From an uncultured Dehalococcoidia bacterium (lineage in GTDB: Bacteria > Chloroflexota > Dehalococcoidia > Lucifugimonadales > UBA3495), in assembly GCA_951812535.1 (NCBI GenBank), contig CATOSK010000012.1:1-64000 (forward strand): a stretch of 64,000 bases of DNA. The letters are read 5' to 3'. The notes beneath the pieces were generated by a model. That model was not told the DNA's origin, searched no databases, and worked only from the letters and a program-made list of their open reading frames with translations. The stretch's first letter is position 1. Each line of letters opens with the position of its first letter. Below, piece by piece: positions 1 through 8,086 of this stretch. A program made the position numbers and the translations under genes.

Positions 1-138
1 AAGTTGGAGGGCGCCGCCGCGGTCCTGGCGGCAGGTCCCGCCGACGAGTTCCAAATCATCCTCCCGTCCGACGGCGTTGACGGTCTCGGCGCCCATCTTG
101 CCGGTGGCACCGTGGACGACGACTGTTATGGGGGGCAT
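1..138 (-). CDS. dapB: 4-hydroxy-tetrahydrodipicolinate reductase, N-terminal part (cut by the window edge)
   Basis: Only the first 46 codons are in the window and the frame is open to base 1. The protein begins MPPITVVVHGATGKMG, the N-terminal NAD(P)H-binding fold of DapB with the G-A-T-G-K-M-G signature. DapB reduces the dihydrodipicolinate precursor in lysine and diaminopimelate synthesis in the cytoplasm. The ATG at 138 has AGGAGG eight bases upstream, which fixes the start. It lies downstream of pnp on the same strand, but a terminator and a separate promoter candidate lie between them, so it is probably its own transcription unit. The first glycine-rich loop reads GATGKM rather than GxxGxxG with a middle Gly, which is common in DapB. 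Confidence 0.8.
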   Translation of the reverse strand, partial: MPPITVVVHGATGKMGAETVNAVGREDDLELVGGTCRQDRGGALQL

Positions 139-221
139 GGCTTCCTCCTGTTTCCCATCCGGGGCCCGGCCGCCATGAATTCCCCACTGGCTCCCTGGGG
201 GCCGCTGGGTGGCGGCGTGCT

Positions 222-250
222 ATTATCCGGGTATGCGAGACTGATATTAA
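222..250 (-). promoter_or_regulatory. Candidate sigma-70 promoter of dapB
   Basis: On the minus strand TTAATA (250-245) is followed after 17 bases by GATAAT (227-222). The spacing is ideal and both boxes are one to two bases from consensus. Transcription would start near 215, giving a leader of about 75 bases before the dapB ATG. Confidence 0.45.
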
Positions 251-289
251 CACGGGCCGTTGCGGTGTAGAAGGCGGCGGGAAAAAACA

Positions 290-323
290 GGCAAAGAGAG
301 AGGCGGGGAGTTGTCCCCGCCTC
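290..323 (-). terminator. Rho-independent terminator after pnp
   Basis: A perfect 10-bp stem (GAGGCGGGGA at 300-309 with TCCCCGCCTC at 314-323) and a 4-base loop are followed on the minus strand by a T-rich stretch including TCTCTTTG and, further on, six T residues. It lies 40 bases after the pnp stop codon and separates the rpsO-pnp unit from dapB. Confidence 0.75.
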
Positions 324-363
324 GGTTCTTCCCGAAGGGTTCTGGATTGAACGATGCCGGTTG

Positions 364-2805
364 TTAGCGGTCGGTGCGGGGGCGCCCGGTGCTGGAGTTG
401 TTGCCGAGGAAGCGGCGCTCCTGGTAGCCGCCGCCCTGGCGGGGGCTACCGGTTCCCTGGCGGGGGCCGCCGCCCTGGCCGCCCTGGCGATTGCCGCCGC
501 CGCCCTGACGCGGACCGCCCTGGCCACCACCCTGGCGGGGGCCGCCCGGTCCGCCACGGCGGTCACCGCCAGGCCGGTTCCCGAATCCGCCGCCGCCCTG
601 GCGAGGACCGCCACCACCCTGGCGAGGACCGCCGGGGCCGCCGCGACGGTCACCGCCGCGGTCGCCAAATCCCTGGCGCGGGGCCGGGGGCCGGGGGGCG
701 GGGGGTTGTCCTCCTTCGTCGTCGCCGAAGAGGGCGCGGCGGGAGAGGTTGAGGCGGCCGAGGTTGTCGATTTCCTGGATCATGACGGTGATTTCCTGGC
801 CGATGTCGATGTCCGGCTCGACATCGCCCATTTCCTCGCTGCGGAGGAGGCCGTCCTTGCCGGGGATGAGCTCGACGAAGGCGCCGAAGTTGGTGAGACG
901 GCTGACCTTTCCGGTGAGTATGTCTCCGACGACGAGCTCACGGGTGAGCATTTCGATGCGGCTGCGGGCCATGTCGATCATAGCCTGGTCGGTCTGGCCG
1001 ATGGTGACGCCGCCTTCATCGCCGACGTCGATGGAGCAGCCGGTCTCCTCGATGATGCCGCGGATTACACGGCCGCCGGGACCAATGACGGCTCCGATCT
1101 TCTCGACGGGGATCTGGATGCGGATCATCTTGGGGGCGTAGGCGCTCATGTGGTCACGGGGCTGGGAGAGGACCTCGTTCATCTTGTCGAGGATGAAGAT
1201 GCGCCCCTGGCGGGCCTGCTCGAGGGCCTCGCTGAGAACAGCTTCGGAGAGTCCCTTGATCTTGCAGTCCATCTGGAGGGCGTTGACGCCCTTGGCGGTG
1301 CCGGCGACTTTGAAGTCCATGTCGCCGAGGAAGTCCTCGATGCCCTGGATGTCGCTGAGGACGGCATAGGCACCGTCGGGGTCGGTGATCAGTCCCATGG
1401 CGATGCCGGCCACGGGGGCGGAGATGGGCACACCGGCGTCCATGAGGGCAAGGGTGCTGCCGCAGACGCTGCCCATGGAAGTGCTGCCGTTGGAGCTGAG
1501 GACCTCGGAGACGACGCGGATGGCGTAGGGGAATTCCTCCTCGGAGGGAAGGGCCGAGAGGAGGGCGCGCTCGGCGAGAGCACCGTGTCCGATTTCCCGC
1601 CGTCCGGGGGAGCCGACGCGACGGGCTTCTCCGACGGAATAGGGGGGGAAGTTGTAATGGTGCATGTACCGCTTGGTGCCGTCGGGGCCGACGGTGTCCA
1701 AGGTCTGCTTCATGGTGAGGGACGCCAGGGTGGCGATGGAAAGGACCTGCGTCTGGCCCCGGGTGAAGAGGCCGGAGCCGTGGGTGCGGGGAAGGACTCC
1801 GGCTTCGCAGGTGATGGGGCGGATTTCGTCGAGGCCGCGCCCGTCCGGGCGGATGTTCTGCTGGAGGATGCGGCGGCGGACCTCGGACTTGACGACGGAG
1901 TTGAAAGCGCCGCCAACGTCGGAGGCGGAGTAATCTTCGGAGAGTTCCTCGGTGATGGCGGACTCAAGGTTGTCCAGAGCCTCGACGCGCTCGGCCTTCA
2001 TGGCGTTCTGTTCGAGGACGGCGGTGAGGCGGCCGTTGAGGTTATGGTGGATGCGCTCCTCGAGCTGCTTGGCCTCGGTGGGATCCACTTTGACCTCGAG
2101 CTTGGGGTTGCCGGCGCGGCTCATGAGGTCTTCGATCATGTCGATGGCGACCTGGTTGGCCTCGTGGGCGCGGCGGATTCCTTCGATGATGACTTCCTCG
2201 GAGACTTCATCGGAGCCGGATTCGACCATGATGATGGCGTCGCGGCTGCTGCTGACGACGAGGCTGAGCTGACTCTCGCGCATCTCGTCGTAGGTGGGGT
2301 GGATGATGTACTCGTTGTCGTGGGCGCGCCAAGCTATCCGGCAGGCGCCGATGGGGCCGTCGAAGGGAATCTTGGAGATGGACAAGGCCGCGGAGGCGGC
2401 GTTCATGGCGAGGACTTCGGGGGGATTGACAGGGTCGGCGGAGAGGACGGTGAGGATGACCTGGATTTCGTTGTGGATTCCCTTGGGGAAGAGGGGACGT
2501 ATGGACCGGTCGGTGAGGCGGGCGGAAATGATAGCCTCGGTGCCCGGCCGTCCCTCCCTTCGGAAGAAGCTGCCGGGGATCTTGCCGGCGGAGTAGAGGC
2601 GTTCCTCGTATTCCACGGTAAGGGGGAGGAAGTCGATGTCGGCGCGGGGCCGGTCAGACATGACGGCGGTGGCGAGAATGACGGTGTCGCCGTAGCGGAG
2701 GGTGATGGACCCGTGGGCCTGGAAGGCGAGCTGTCCGGTTTCAAGGGACAAGTTCTCATGGCCCAGCACGCGTTCAACAACGGTAGGGATGGTCATAGTA
2801 GACAT
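364..2805 (-). CDS. pnp: Polyribonucleotide nucleotidyltransferase (PNPase) with extended Gly/Arg-rich tail
   Basis: Phosphorolytic 3'-5' exoribonuclease of mRNA decay, 813 residues against about 700 usual. Order: first RNase PH domain (about 15-145), helical linker, second RNase PH domain (about 320-460), KH domain with GPGG loop (about 553-612), S1 domain (about 620-690), then residues 694-813, which are almost only G, R, P and Q with repeated GGPRQGGG-type units. The tail is encoded by a GC-rich internally repetitive stretch. The gene follows rpsO on the same strand, the classical rpsO-pnp order. The start is either the ATG at 2805 or the one at 2796; no strong ribosome binding site separates them. 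The tail resembles RGG-type RNA-binding tails, so its role is inference. Confidence 0.95.
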   Translation of the reverse strand: MSTMTIPTVVERVLGHENLSLETGQLAFQAHGSITLRYGDTVILATAVMSDRPRADIDFLPLTVEYEERLYSAGKIPGSFFRREGRPGTEAIISARLTDRSIRPLFPKGIHNEIQVILTVLSADPVNPPEVLAMNAASAALSISKIPFDGPIGACRIAWRAHDNEYIIHPTYDEMRESQLSLVVSSSRDAIIMVESGSDEVSEEVIIEGIRRAHEANQVAIDMIEDLMSRAGNPKLEVKVDPTEAKQLEERIHHNLNGRLTAVLEQNAMKAERVEALDNLESAITEELSEDYSASDVGGAFNSVVKSEVRRRILQQNIRPDGRGLDEIRPITCEAGVLPRTHGSGLFTRGQTQVLSIATLASLTMKQTLDTVGPDGTKRYMHHYNFPPYSVGEARRVGSPGRREIGHGALAERALLSALPSEEEFPYAIRVVSEVLSSNGSTSMGSVCGSTLALMDAGVPISAPVAGIAMGLITDPDGAYAVLSDIQGIEDFLGDMDFKVAGTAKGVNALQMDCKIKGLSEAVLSEALEQARQGRIFILDKMNEVLSQPRDHMSAYAPKMIRIQIPVEKIGAVIGPGGRVIRGIIEETGCSIDVGDEGGVTIGQTDQAMIDMARSRIEMLTRELVVGDILTGKVSRLTNFGAFVELIPGKDGLLRSEEMGDVEPDIDIGQEITVMIQEIDNLGRLNLSRRALFGDDEGGQPPAPRPPAPRQGFGDRGGDRRGGPGGPRQGGGGPRQGGGGFGNRPGGDRRGGPGGPRQGGGQGGPRQGGGGNRQGGQGGGPRQGTGSPRQGGGYQERRFLGNNSSTGRPRTDR
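367..726. repeat. GC-rich degenerate short tandem repeats coding the PNPase tail
   Basis: Units of about 12-21 bases built on CCGCCCTGGCGGGG recur across the 3' end of pnp and encode GGPRQGGG-like blocks. Such DNA expands and contracts by slippage, so tail length may vary between relatives. Confidence 0.7.
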
Positions 2806-2924
2806 AGTGAAGGTTTCAGACCTCGCTTTTATTTGAAGGGGGAGCGGCCAAACCAGCCAAGGCTAGACGCAGCGACCAGTGCCCGGGGAGGGCACATTCA
2901 GGCGGGGGACTAAGATGTACGGGG

Positions 2925-3191
2925 TTACCGGCGGAGACCCAGGCGGCTGATGAGGGTCTGGTAGCGGTTGACGTCCTCTTTGCTAAGGTAGTTGAGGAGG
3001 CGGCGGCGCTTGGAAACCATTCCCACCAGCCCGCGACGGGAGTGGACGTCCTTCCTGTGGGTGCGGAGGTGGTCGGTAACCTGCCTGATTCTCTCGGTGA
3101 GGACAGCTACCTGTACTTCGGTGGAGCCGGTGTCGTTCTCGTGGATTTTGTATTCTTCGGTGAGGCGCTGCTTGGTGTCCTGGTCTAGCAT
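2925..3191 (-). CDS. rpsO: 30S ribosomal protein S15
   Basis: 88 residues, essentially full length for the family. The conserved elements are [13 protein letters not shown] near the N-terminus, the central [11 protein letters not shown] block that binds 16S rRNA, and the C-terminal SRLGLRR. S15 is a primary binder of the central domain of 16S rRNA. The gene is the first of the rpsO-pnp unit; a 119-base gap separates it from pnp. Confidence 0.97.
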   Translation of the reverse strand: MLDQDTKQRLTEEYKIHENDTGSTEVQVAVLTERIRQVTDHLRTHRKDVHSRRGLVGMVSKRRRLLNYLSKEDVNRYQTLISRLGLRR

Positions 3192-3237
3192 CAGTTAAGT
3201 GTAACCTTTTATCTTTCCCTCTACGTATTCACGGACA

Positions 3238-3266
3238 GGATAGCATATCCGGGAGTTTGGGCGCAA
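3238..3266 (-). promoter_or_regulatory. Candidate promoter of rpsO-pnp
   Basis: Minus strand TTGCGC (3266-3261), 17 bases, then TATCCT (3243-3238), about 40 bases before the rpsO start codon. The boxes match consensus only partly. The rest of the 3192-3480 gap shows no gene. Confidence 0.35.
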
Positions 3267-3480
3267 CGCTACCTGCCCGGCTACTTCGGATTTACGAAAA
3301 GTTAAGGCCTTGCAACCGTAATATGGCAGGAAGTAAGAATGTGTTACCTGGATTACTATAAGCATGTGATTTGTTTACAGGTATGGGGAACAGAAAAGGG
3401 ACTGCCTCTGGTATGATAGATAAATAGTATTATCCTGGAAGGGGCGACACCGAATCCACCCGTTGCTCCAGGGGGGGCGG

Positions 3481-4803
3481 ATGAGCCTCCGCCGGAAAGG
3501 AACTGGAACCGTGACAACGGAAGCCACAGAGCTAAGCCGCACAGACAGGAACCTGTGGAGCGCCATTGCCGCCGAGGGAATGGCGCAGTTGAAGTACAAC
3601 GCATACGCCCACAAGGCCCTGGAGGAGGGACACCCCGAGGTAGCACAGGTGTTCCAGGAAGTGGCGGGGGCGGAGAACATTCACGGGATGAATCACCTGA
3701 GGGTTGCGGGGCATATATCGAGCACTGCCGCCAATCTGCGGGAGGTCGTCACCGGGGAGGTCAAGGAGTTCGCCACGGTTTATCCCAGGATGATACGGGA
3801 GGCACTCAGCGAGGGCAGGGAAGACGCGGCCGACTCCTTCGCGCTGGCGTTGGAACGGGAACGGCACCACCAGACCGTGTTTTCCGAGGCCCTGGGGCGG
3901 CTGGAGGAGAAGGAGGCCAGGGCGGCGCAGACCGCCGCCGAAGGGCGGGAACGGGACCTGGCCGGGCCGACATCCCGGGCGGAGATGATGCCGTTCCCAG
4001 CGTCATCCGGCGCATCATCCCTGGATTCACCGCTGGCGGCGCGGCTGCCGGCAGGGTATGACGGGGAGGAAATGGACCTGCAGACCTACGTGGACGCAAC
4101 GCAGGAGGTGGACCGGGAGCGGTTCCGGGTGGCGAACCTGGGGCGGCTGCGGGAGGTGGTGTTCGGAGCGCAAGACGGCATCCTGAGCACGGTGGCGCTG
4201 GTGACGTCGGTGGCGGTGGCGGTGGGGAGCACGTCAACCGTCCTGGTGGCGGGGCTGGCGGCGGCGCTGGCGGGGATGGTGTCGATGGCGACCGGGGCGT
4301 ACCTGGGGTCGCGAGCGGAACAGGATGTGCAGCGGGTGGAGATCGAGAAGGAGGCCAGAGAACTGGAGGAGAATCCCGCGGAGGAGTACGCCGAGTTGAT
4401 GGTGATCTTCCAGCGGGAGGGGAAGTCCTTCGAGGAGGCGCGCCAACTGTCGGACCGGATATCGGAGGACAAGGACCTCTGGCTGAGTACGATGGTCGAG
4501 AAGGAGTTGGGCTTCAGCCTAGAGGACACCTCGAGTCCCATCAAGGATGCGCTGGTGATGGGGGCGGCGTTCATCATCGCCGCGGCTATACCCATTGTGC
4601 CGTACATGGTGTGGAACGGCGGGATGGCGATCGGCGTTTCGATTACGGCGGGATTGGCGGCGCTGTTTGCGCTGGGGATGGCCAAGGGGCGGATCGTCAG
4701 GAGGTCGCCGCTGAAGCAGGGGCTGGAGATCCTGGGCATTGGGGTGGCATCGGCCGGGGTGGGGTTCCTGCTGGGCGAAGGGATACCGCGGCTGATTGGC
4801 TAG
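3481..4803 (+). CDS. Ferritin-like / VIT1 (CCC1) fusion protein, MbfA-type iron transporter
   Basis: 440 residues from the ATG at 3481, which has a GGGGGGG stretch just upstream; a TTG 18 bases earlier is less likely. The N-terminal 140 residues form a rubrerythrin/ferritin-like four-helix domain with the carboxylate and His pattern AEGMAQLKYNAYA, EVAGAENIHGMNH and ERERHHQ. The C-terminal half (from FGAQDGILSTVA) is a VIT1/CCC1 domain with about five membrane segments and a cytoplasmic acidic metal-binding helix region in the middle. The architecture is that of MbfA, an inner-membrane iron exporter described in rhizobia and Agrobacterium. Function in iron or manganese export is inferred from the family. 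No iron regulator site was recognised upstream. Confidence 0.8.
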   Translation: MSLRRKGTGTVTTEATELSRTDRNLWSAIAAEGMAQLKYNAYAHKALEEGHPEVAQVFQEVAGAENIHGMNHLRVAGHISSTAANLREVVTGEVKEFATVYPRMIREALSEGREDAADSFALALERERHHQTVFSEALGRLEEKEARAAQTAAEGRERDLAGPTSRAEMMPFPASSGASSLDSPLAARLPAGYDGEEMDLQTYVDATQEVDRERFRVANLGRLREVVFGAQDGILSTVALVTSVAVAVGSTSTVLVAGLAAALAGMVSMATGAYLGSRAEQDVQRVEIEKEARELEENPAEEYAELMVIFQREGKSFEEARQLSDRISEDKDLWLSTMVEKELGFSLEDTSSPIKDALVMGAAFIIAAAIPIVPYMVWNGGMAIGVSITAGLAALFALGMAKGRIVRRSPLKQGLEILGIGVASAGVGFLLGEGIPRLIG

Positions 4804-4878
4804 TGACCAGAAGACATCTGCCGCGGCGGGGAAGCCGTCTTATCCGAGGTCGGAGGGCAGGCGGTTGGGCGGCTTTTC

Positions 4879-4912
4879 CTGTGAGTGCAGCATGACTGTG
4901 AGTGCAGCATGA
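4879..4912 (+). repeat. Perfect 17-bp tandem duplication
   Basis: The unit CTGTGAGTGCAGCATGA occurs twice without spacing, about 75 bases after the stop of the MbfA-like gene. The 4804-5185 gap holds this duplication and two copies of palindromic repeat family 1; no gene is evident. Confidence 0.8.
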
Positions 4913-4994
4913 CTGGAGGCGGAAGGAGGATTGGGGAGGTGTCGCGGCGGGTGATGGCATCCTGGAAGAGCGGGCGGAAGAGAAAGACTACACC

Positions 4995-5030
4995 GGGGTC
5001 TGGGTCTCCGCCTGCGCGGGGATGACGGGA
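4995..5030. repeat. Dispersed palindromic repeat family 1, copy a
   Basis: 36-bp element GGGGTCTGGGTCTCCGCC... ending GATGACGGGA. The core can form a hairpin (CTCCGC with GCGGGG, one G-U pair). It matches copies at 5075, 18991 and 21460. Confidence 0.8.
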
Positions 5031-5074
5031 AAAAGGGTTTGCTCCGGTTGTCGTTCTTGAGGCGAGGTTTTGCC

Positions 5075-5110
5075 GGGGTCTGGGTCCCCGCCGGCGCGGG
5101 GATGACGAGA
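5075..5110. repeat. Dispersed palindromic repeat family 1, copy b
   Basis: Second copy in the same gap, beginning GGGGTCTGGGTCCCCGCC and ending GATGACGAGA; 33 of 36 positions equal copy a. The stem is CCCCGC with GCGGGG. Confidence 0.8.
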
Positions 5111-5185
5111 GAGAGGCGCGGCGATCGCGGGGACGAAGGGAGAAGCGGCGGAGGGGGGACAAACCGGGCAGTTTCGGGAGAGCTT

Positions 5186-6616
5186 CTATGGGGACAGGGG
5201 GTGGCCTATGACGGCCCAGTAGGGGAGGACGAGGAGGAACAGGACGGCGATGGCGACGACGGTCATGATGATGCCGAAGCGCATGATCTCGGGGTTGCCG
5301 ATGTTGGCGCGGGTGTAAACGAACACGGCGGAGGTTCCGCCGGCCCCGTAGTAGACCACGGAGTCTCCGACGATAACGGCCGCCAGGCCGCACACAAGGG
5401 GGTCCAGTCCCAGGGCCTCGCCGGTGGCCACGGCAACGGGTATGACCAGGGCCAGGTAGCCAGCGATGTTGGGAACCAGCATCCGGACGACGGCGAAGCA
5501 GACGCAGAGGGTCAGGAGCATCAGCGGGGGGCTGGTGAGGATGGGGGAGACGCTTTCAACAAGGGCGGCGGAGAACCAGGCTGCGCCTCCGGTGGTCACG
5601 AAGGCATTGGCCAGACATAGGGAAGTTGCGATGACGAAGAAGTTGGTCCACCCCACGTTCTGTTCGAACTCGCGCCAAGTGAGGATGCCGACCCGGGGAA
5701 GGAGGATGACGGTGAGGGCGATGAGGGCCGGGACTGCGGGGTGGAGTCCGTGGGCGAAGTCGGTGAACCAGAGGAGGGCAGTTACCAGCACGATGACGCC
5801 GGCACGGACCTCGACCTGGCTAACAGGGCCGGTGGAGAGCTGGGCGGCGCCTTCGGTGTCCAGACGGAAACCGGAGCGGTAGAAGATGAAAAGGACGATG
5901 CCTCCGACGATGAGATTGGCGTAGAAGGGGACGCTCATGAGGATGAACCACTGGGTCCAGGAGAAGTCTCCCAGCAAACCAGAAGCAACGACCGGGGTGA
6001 TGCCTCCGGCGAGCAGGGCGGTGGAGCCGAGGCGGTTGAGGCTGCCCATGGCGAGCATGATGGCCTTGTGGTAGCGGTGTTCCTGGGGAATGTTCCAGTG
6101 GGCCAGCACGCGCTCATAGACATGGACCATGATGGCTCCACGGGTGCTGGCGGAGGGCAGGGCGAAGGTAAGAAGGGCGAAGGAGAGGAGCATCTGGACG
6201 TAGAGGAGCCGGGGGCTTCCGGCAGCGCCCCGGATGAGGAAGGTCGCCATCCTTTCGGCCAGTCCCGAGTATTGGACGGCGAGTCCCAGGGTGAGAATTC
6301 CGACGAGGAAATAGGCAACCGGATGGGAGAAGCCATAGAGAGCTTCCCCCAGACCTCCGACGGCGCCAACAAGGACGAGAAGAATGACGCCCATGATTCC
6401 CGCGACGGGGACAGGAATGACTTCGGTGGCCCAGAGGATGACAGCGAAGACCATGACTGCCAGGGCGCGCTGTCCCTGAGCGGTCAGTCCCTCGGGGGTG
6501 GGGATGAGAAGAATGACGGCAAAGACGGCGACGGCGACGGCGATTTTGCCCGCCGCGAGTGGGTTGGTGATGAGCCGCTGGATGGGGGAAGGGTCAGAAG
6601 CGGTTTCGGTGGTCAT
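5186..6616 (-). CDS. DASS/SLC13-family anion (dicarboxylate or sulfate) symporter
   Basis: 476-residue polytopic membrane protein with roughly 11-12 hydrophobic segments spread over the whole length. Family features are the N-terminal LWATEVIPVPVAG, the inner re-entrant motif SLNRLGSTALLAGGITPVVAS and the matching C-terminal hairpin region near GDSVVYYGAGGTSA. DASS proteins import C4-dicarboxylates, citrate, sulfate or related anions with sodium. The substrate cannot be told from sequence. The gene is alone on the minus strand and convergent with the MbfA-like gene. Confidence 0.85.
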   Translation of the reverse strand: MTTETASDPSPIQRLITNPLAAGKIAVAVAVFAVILLIPTPEGLTAQGQRALAVMVFAVILWATEVIPVPVAGIMGVILLVLVGAVGGLGEALYGFSHPVAYFLVGILTLGLAVQYSGLAERMATFLIRGAAGSPRLLYVQMLLSFALLTFALPSASTRGAIMVHVYERVLAHWNIPQEHRYHKAIMLAMGSLNRLGSTALLAGGITPVVASGLLGDFSWTQWFILMSVPFYANLIVGGIVLFIFYRSGFRLDTEGAAQLSTGPVSQVEVRAGVIVLVTALLWFTDFAHGLHPAVPALIALTVILLPRVGILTWREFEQNVGWTNFFVIATSLCLANAFVTTGGAAWFSAALVESVSPILTSPPLMLLTLCVCFAVVRMLVPNIAGYLALVIPVAVATGEALGLDPLVCGLAAVIVGDSVVYYGAGGTSAVFVYTRANIGNPEIMRFGIIMTVVAIAVLFLLVLPYWAVIGHPLSP

Positions 6617-6700
6617 GTCGGCGCCATGCGACGGGCCAATGAAATGGGCAGGGAACTCTCCCTATTCCATCGGGACACGTTGACCCGCTAGGGATGGGCG

Positions 6701-6708
6701 ATTATAGC
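6701..6708 (-). promoter_or_regulatory. Extended -10 promoter element of the anion symporter
   Basis: Minus strand TGCTATAAT (TATAAT at 6706-6701 preceded by TGC) is an extended -10 box about 85 bases before the start codon. No good -35 box is visible. Confidence 0.45.
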
Positions 6709-6785
6709 ACGATGCGGGGGAGGTGCTGCTGGCGGAAGAAGGGAATGGCAGGCAGAGGCGGTTGCCACTGCAGCAGGGGTGGGAG

Positions 6786-6794
6786 AAGGCGGCC
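6786..6794 (+). repeat. Target-site duplication, left copy
   Basis: AAGGCGGCC, identical to 8019-8027 on the other side of the insertion sequence. Confidence 0.85.
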
Positions 6795-6810
6795 CAGGAC
6801 GATTGCGAAG

Positions 6811-7260
6811 TCAGGAGATTTGGCCGTGGAGACGTGCGATGGTCTGGGTTGGGCGGAAGGCGCAGGTCTTGGCTCGCAGGGGCATGGACATCTGGATGGG
6901 AAACCATCCCTCCAGGCGCAGGGCGTTCAGCGCGGTGCTGACCAGGCTGGCATACACCTCGCCCAGACCCGGACGGCGCAGCGTGTGGACGTCCTCGTCC
7001 CAGCTGCGGTCCTTCACGTGATGCAGGCTGTTCTCAACGCTCCAGTGGTTGCGGATCACTCGAAGTAGCTCTTTGGGTGAGCACCGCTGGGAATCCAGGC
7101 TGGTCAGCAGATACCAGCGCTCCCGACTCACCTCCCCAGTGGCTATGTCCACCGTCTCCTTCTCCAGCATCGCTCCCTGCCTCGCCCCGGGAAAGCCCAA
7201 CTCATCCCGGATATAGTCCGCCAGGGTCTCATCGGTCCAGATGCGCCGTTTCTCGATCAC
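6811..7260 (-). CDS. ISAs1-family transposase, C-terminal part (orfB frame)
   Basis: About 150 residues holding WYLLTSLD, RNHWSVENSLHHVKD with the third catalytic residue (Glu) and the end of the RNase H-like fold. The frame is -1 relative to the upstream part and overlaps its stop; a GTG at 7260 could start it separately, but no ribosome binding site is seen. Its stop codon lies inside the terminal inverted repeat. On its own it lacks both catalytic Asp residues. Confidence 0.8.
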   Translation of the reverse strand: MIEKRRIWTDETLADYIRDELGFPGARQGAMLEKETVDIATGEVSRERWYLLTSLDSQRCSPKELLRVIRNHWSVENSLHHVKDRSWDEDVHTLRRPGLGEVYASLVSTALNALRLEGWFPIQMSMPLRAKTCAFRPTQTIARLHGQIS

Positions 7261-7949
7261 ACCCGCTTTTTTTCCACGGTCTCTGCTTCGGGCTCCCCCA
7301 ATTCATCCCCGGCAAACCCGTCCGCCAATGCCGCCAACGCCTCGGGCCGGTTCCCCTTGACTCGCACCATGTAGTCCCGTCCGTGGCTCACGATGGCCTG
7401 GCACAGGTCCCGCTCCGCATAGAGAGCGTCCATGGTCAGCAGCCTCAGGCCGGGATAGCGCTCAAACAGTTGCCCCAGTTGTTCCCGCAACACCCCGGGT
7501 TCGTACCGTTTCTCCGATGCCGGCCACTGGGCCAGACACAGCTTCAGGTCATGGGCCAGCACGTTCACCATCACCAGGGGATTGCCGCTGGCGTCCTCGG
7601 ACTGCTTCGCCCACTTGCCGTCCACCGAGGCGGCCACCTCCCGGTCGGCCACCACGCAAGCCACCCATACCGTCAGGGCGCCCTGCAACTGCTCATAGGA
7701 TACTCCGGCCAGAGCCCGGGAGATGGTGGTGGCGTGGGGTGGATGGTCCCGCACAAACCCCAAAGGCTCCTTCAGCACCGGCCAGTGCATCCTGGCGAAG
7801 AGGGCTATGTGGGCCATGGTGCTCTGACCACAAACCAAGCCCAGTAGGGTCAGCCGGAGGATGGCCTGAAAGGGATGTCTGACCCCTCTGGCCCTCCTGG
7901 GATCCGGCACCAGTTCCAAACATCCGAACAGAGATTCCGCAGCCTCCAT
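7257..7949 (-). CDS. ISAs1-family transposase, N-terminal part (orfA)
   Basis: 230 residues. It contains the N-terminal ISAs1 region (DPRRARGVRHP), the first catalytic Asp in SVDGKWAKQS and the second in LLTMDALYAERD, followed by DYMVRVKGNRP. It stops at TGA 7259-7257, right after a run of seven A residues read as A AAA AAG. A -1 shift there (slippery bases at 7272-7266) continues into the downstream frame and gives a 379-residue protein with the complete catalytic triad, the usual size for this family. Either programmed frameshifting or a disabling one-base error explains the split. Confidence 0.85.
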   Translation of the reverse strand: MEAAESLFGCLELVPDPRRARGVRHPFQAILRLTLLGLVCGQSTMAHIALFARMHWPVLKEPLGFVRDHPPHATTISRALAGVSYEQLQGALTVWVACVVADREVAASVDGKWAKQSEDASGNPLVMVNVLAHDLKLCLAQWPASEKRYEPGVLREQLGQLFERYPGLRLLTMDALYAERDLCQAIVSHGRDYMVRVKGNRPEALAALADGFAGDELGEPEAETVEKKRV

Positions 7950-8018
7950 ATCCCCACACTCCCATATCTCACTTCCCTGTCTTTATAAACTTCCCTCCCA
8001 GACTTTGCAATCGTCCTG

Positions 8019-8027
8019 AAGGCGGCC
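8019..8027 (+). repeat. Target-site duplication, right copy
   Basis: AAGGCGGCC, identical to 6786-6794. Confidence 0.85.
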
Positions 8028-8035
8028 GGGTCTTC

Positions 8036-8063
8036 TTGAATTGGGCAGGACTTTTCATATATC
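8036..8063 (+). promoter_or_regulatory. Candidate promoter of the carbamoyltransferase-like gene
   Basis: TTGAAT (8036-8041), 16 bases, TATATC (8058-8063). It begins nine bases outside the insertion sequence target duplication, so the promoter appears intact. The leader would be very short (about 15-20 bases). Confidence 0.4.
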
Positions 8064-8086
8064 ATTCATCACTTGGAGGCCAGACC

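Larger units (their letters stand above)
6795..8018 (-). mobile_element. Complete ISAs1-like insertion sequence (1224 bp)
   Basis: The ends are 21-bp inverted repeats (6795-6815 and 7998-8018, 19 of 21 identical, outer end CAGGACGATTGC). The element is flanked by a 9-bp direct repeat AAGGCGGCC (6786-6794 and 8019-8027), the target-site duplication. It carries one transposase split in two frames on the minus strand. It lies between the anion symporter and the ornithine carbamoyltransferase-like gene and interrupts neither. Intact ends and perfect target repeat suggest recent insertion. Family assignment rests on transposase motifs. Confidence 0.9.

Noticed and set aside
400..700. CRISPR array or satellite in the repetitive GC-rich stretch
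   Set aside because: The units are irregular, in frame, and encode the PNPase tail; no spacers.
361..2913. An 850-residue open frame on the plus strand opposite pnp
   Set aside because: It mirrors the pnp codons, has no family features and arises from high GC in the third positions of pnp. The same applies to most other long antisense frames.
6811..7260. Two independent transposase genes
   Set aside because: Neither holds the full catalytic set; the overlap on seven A residues and the shared element ends show one split gene.
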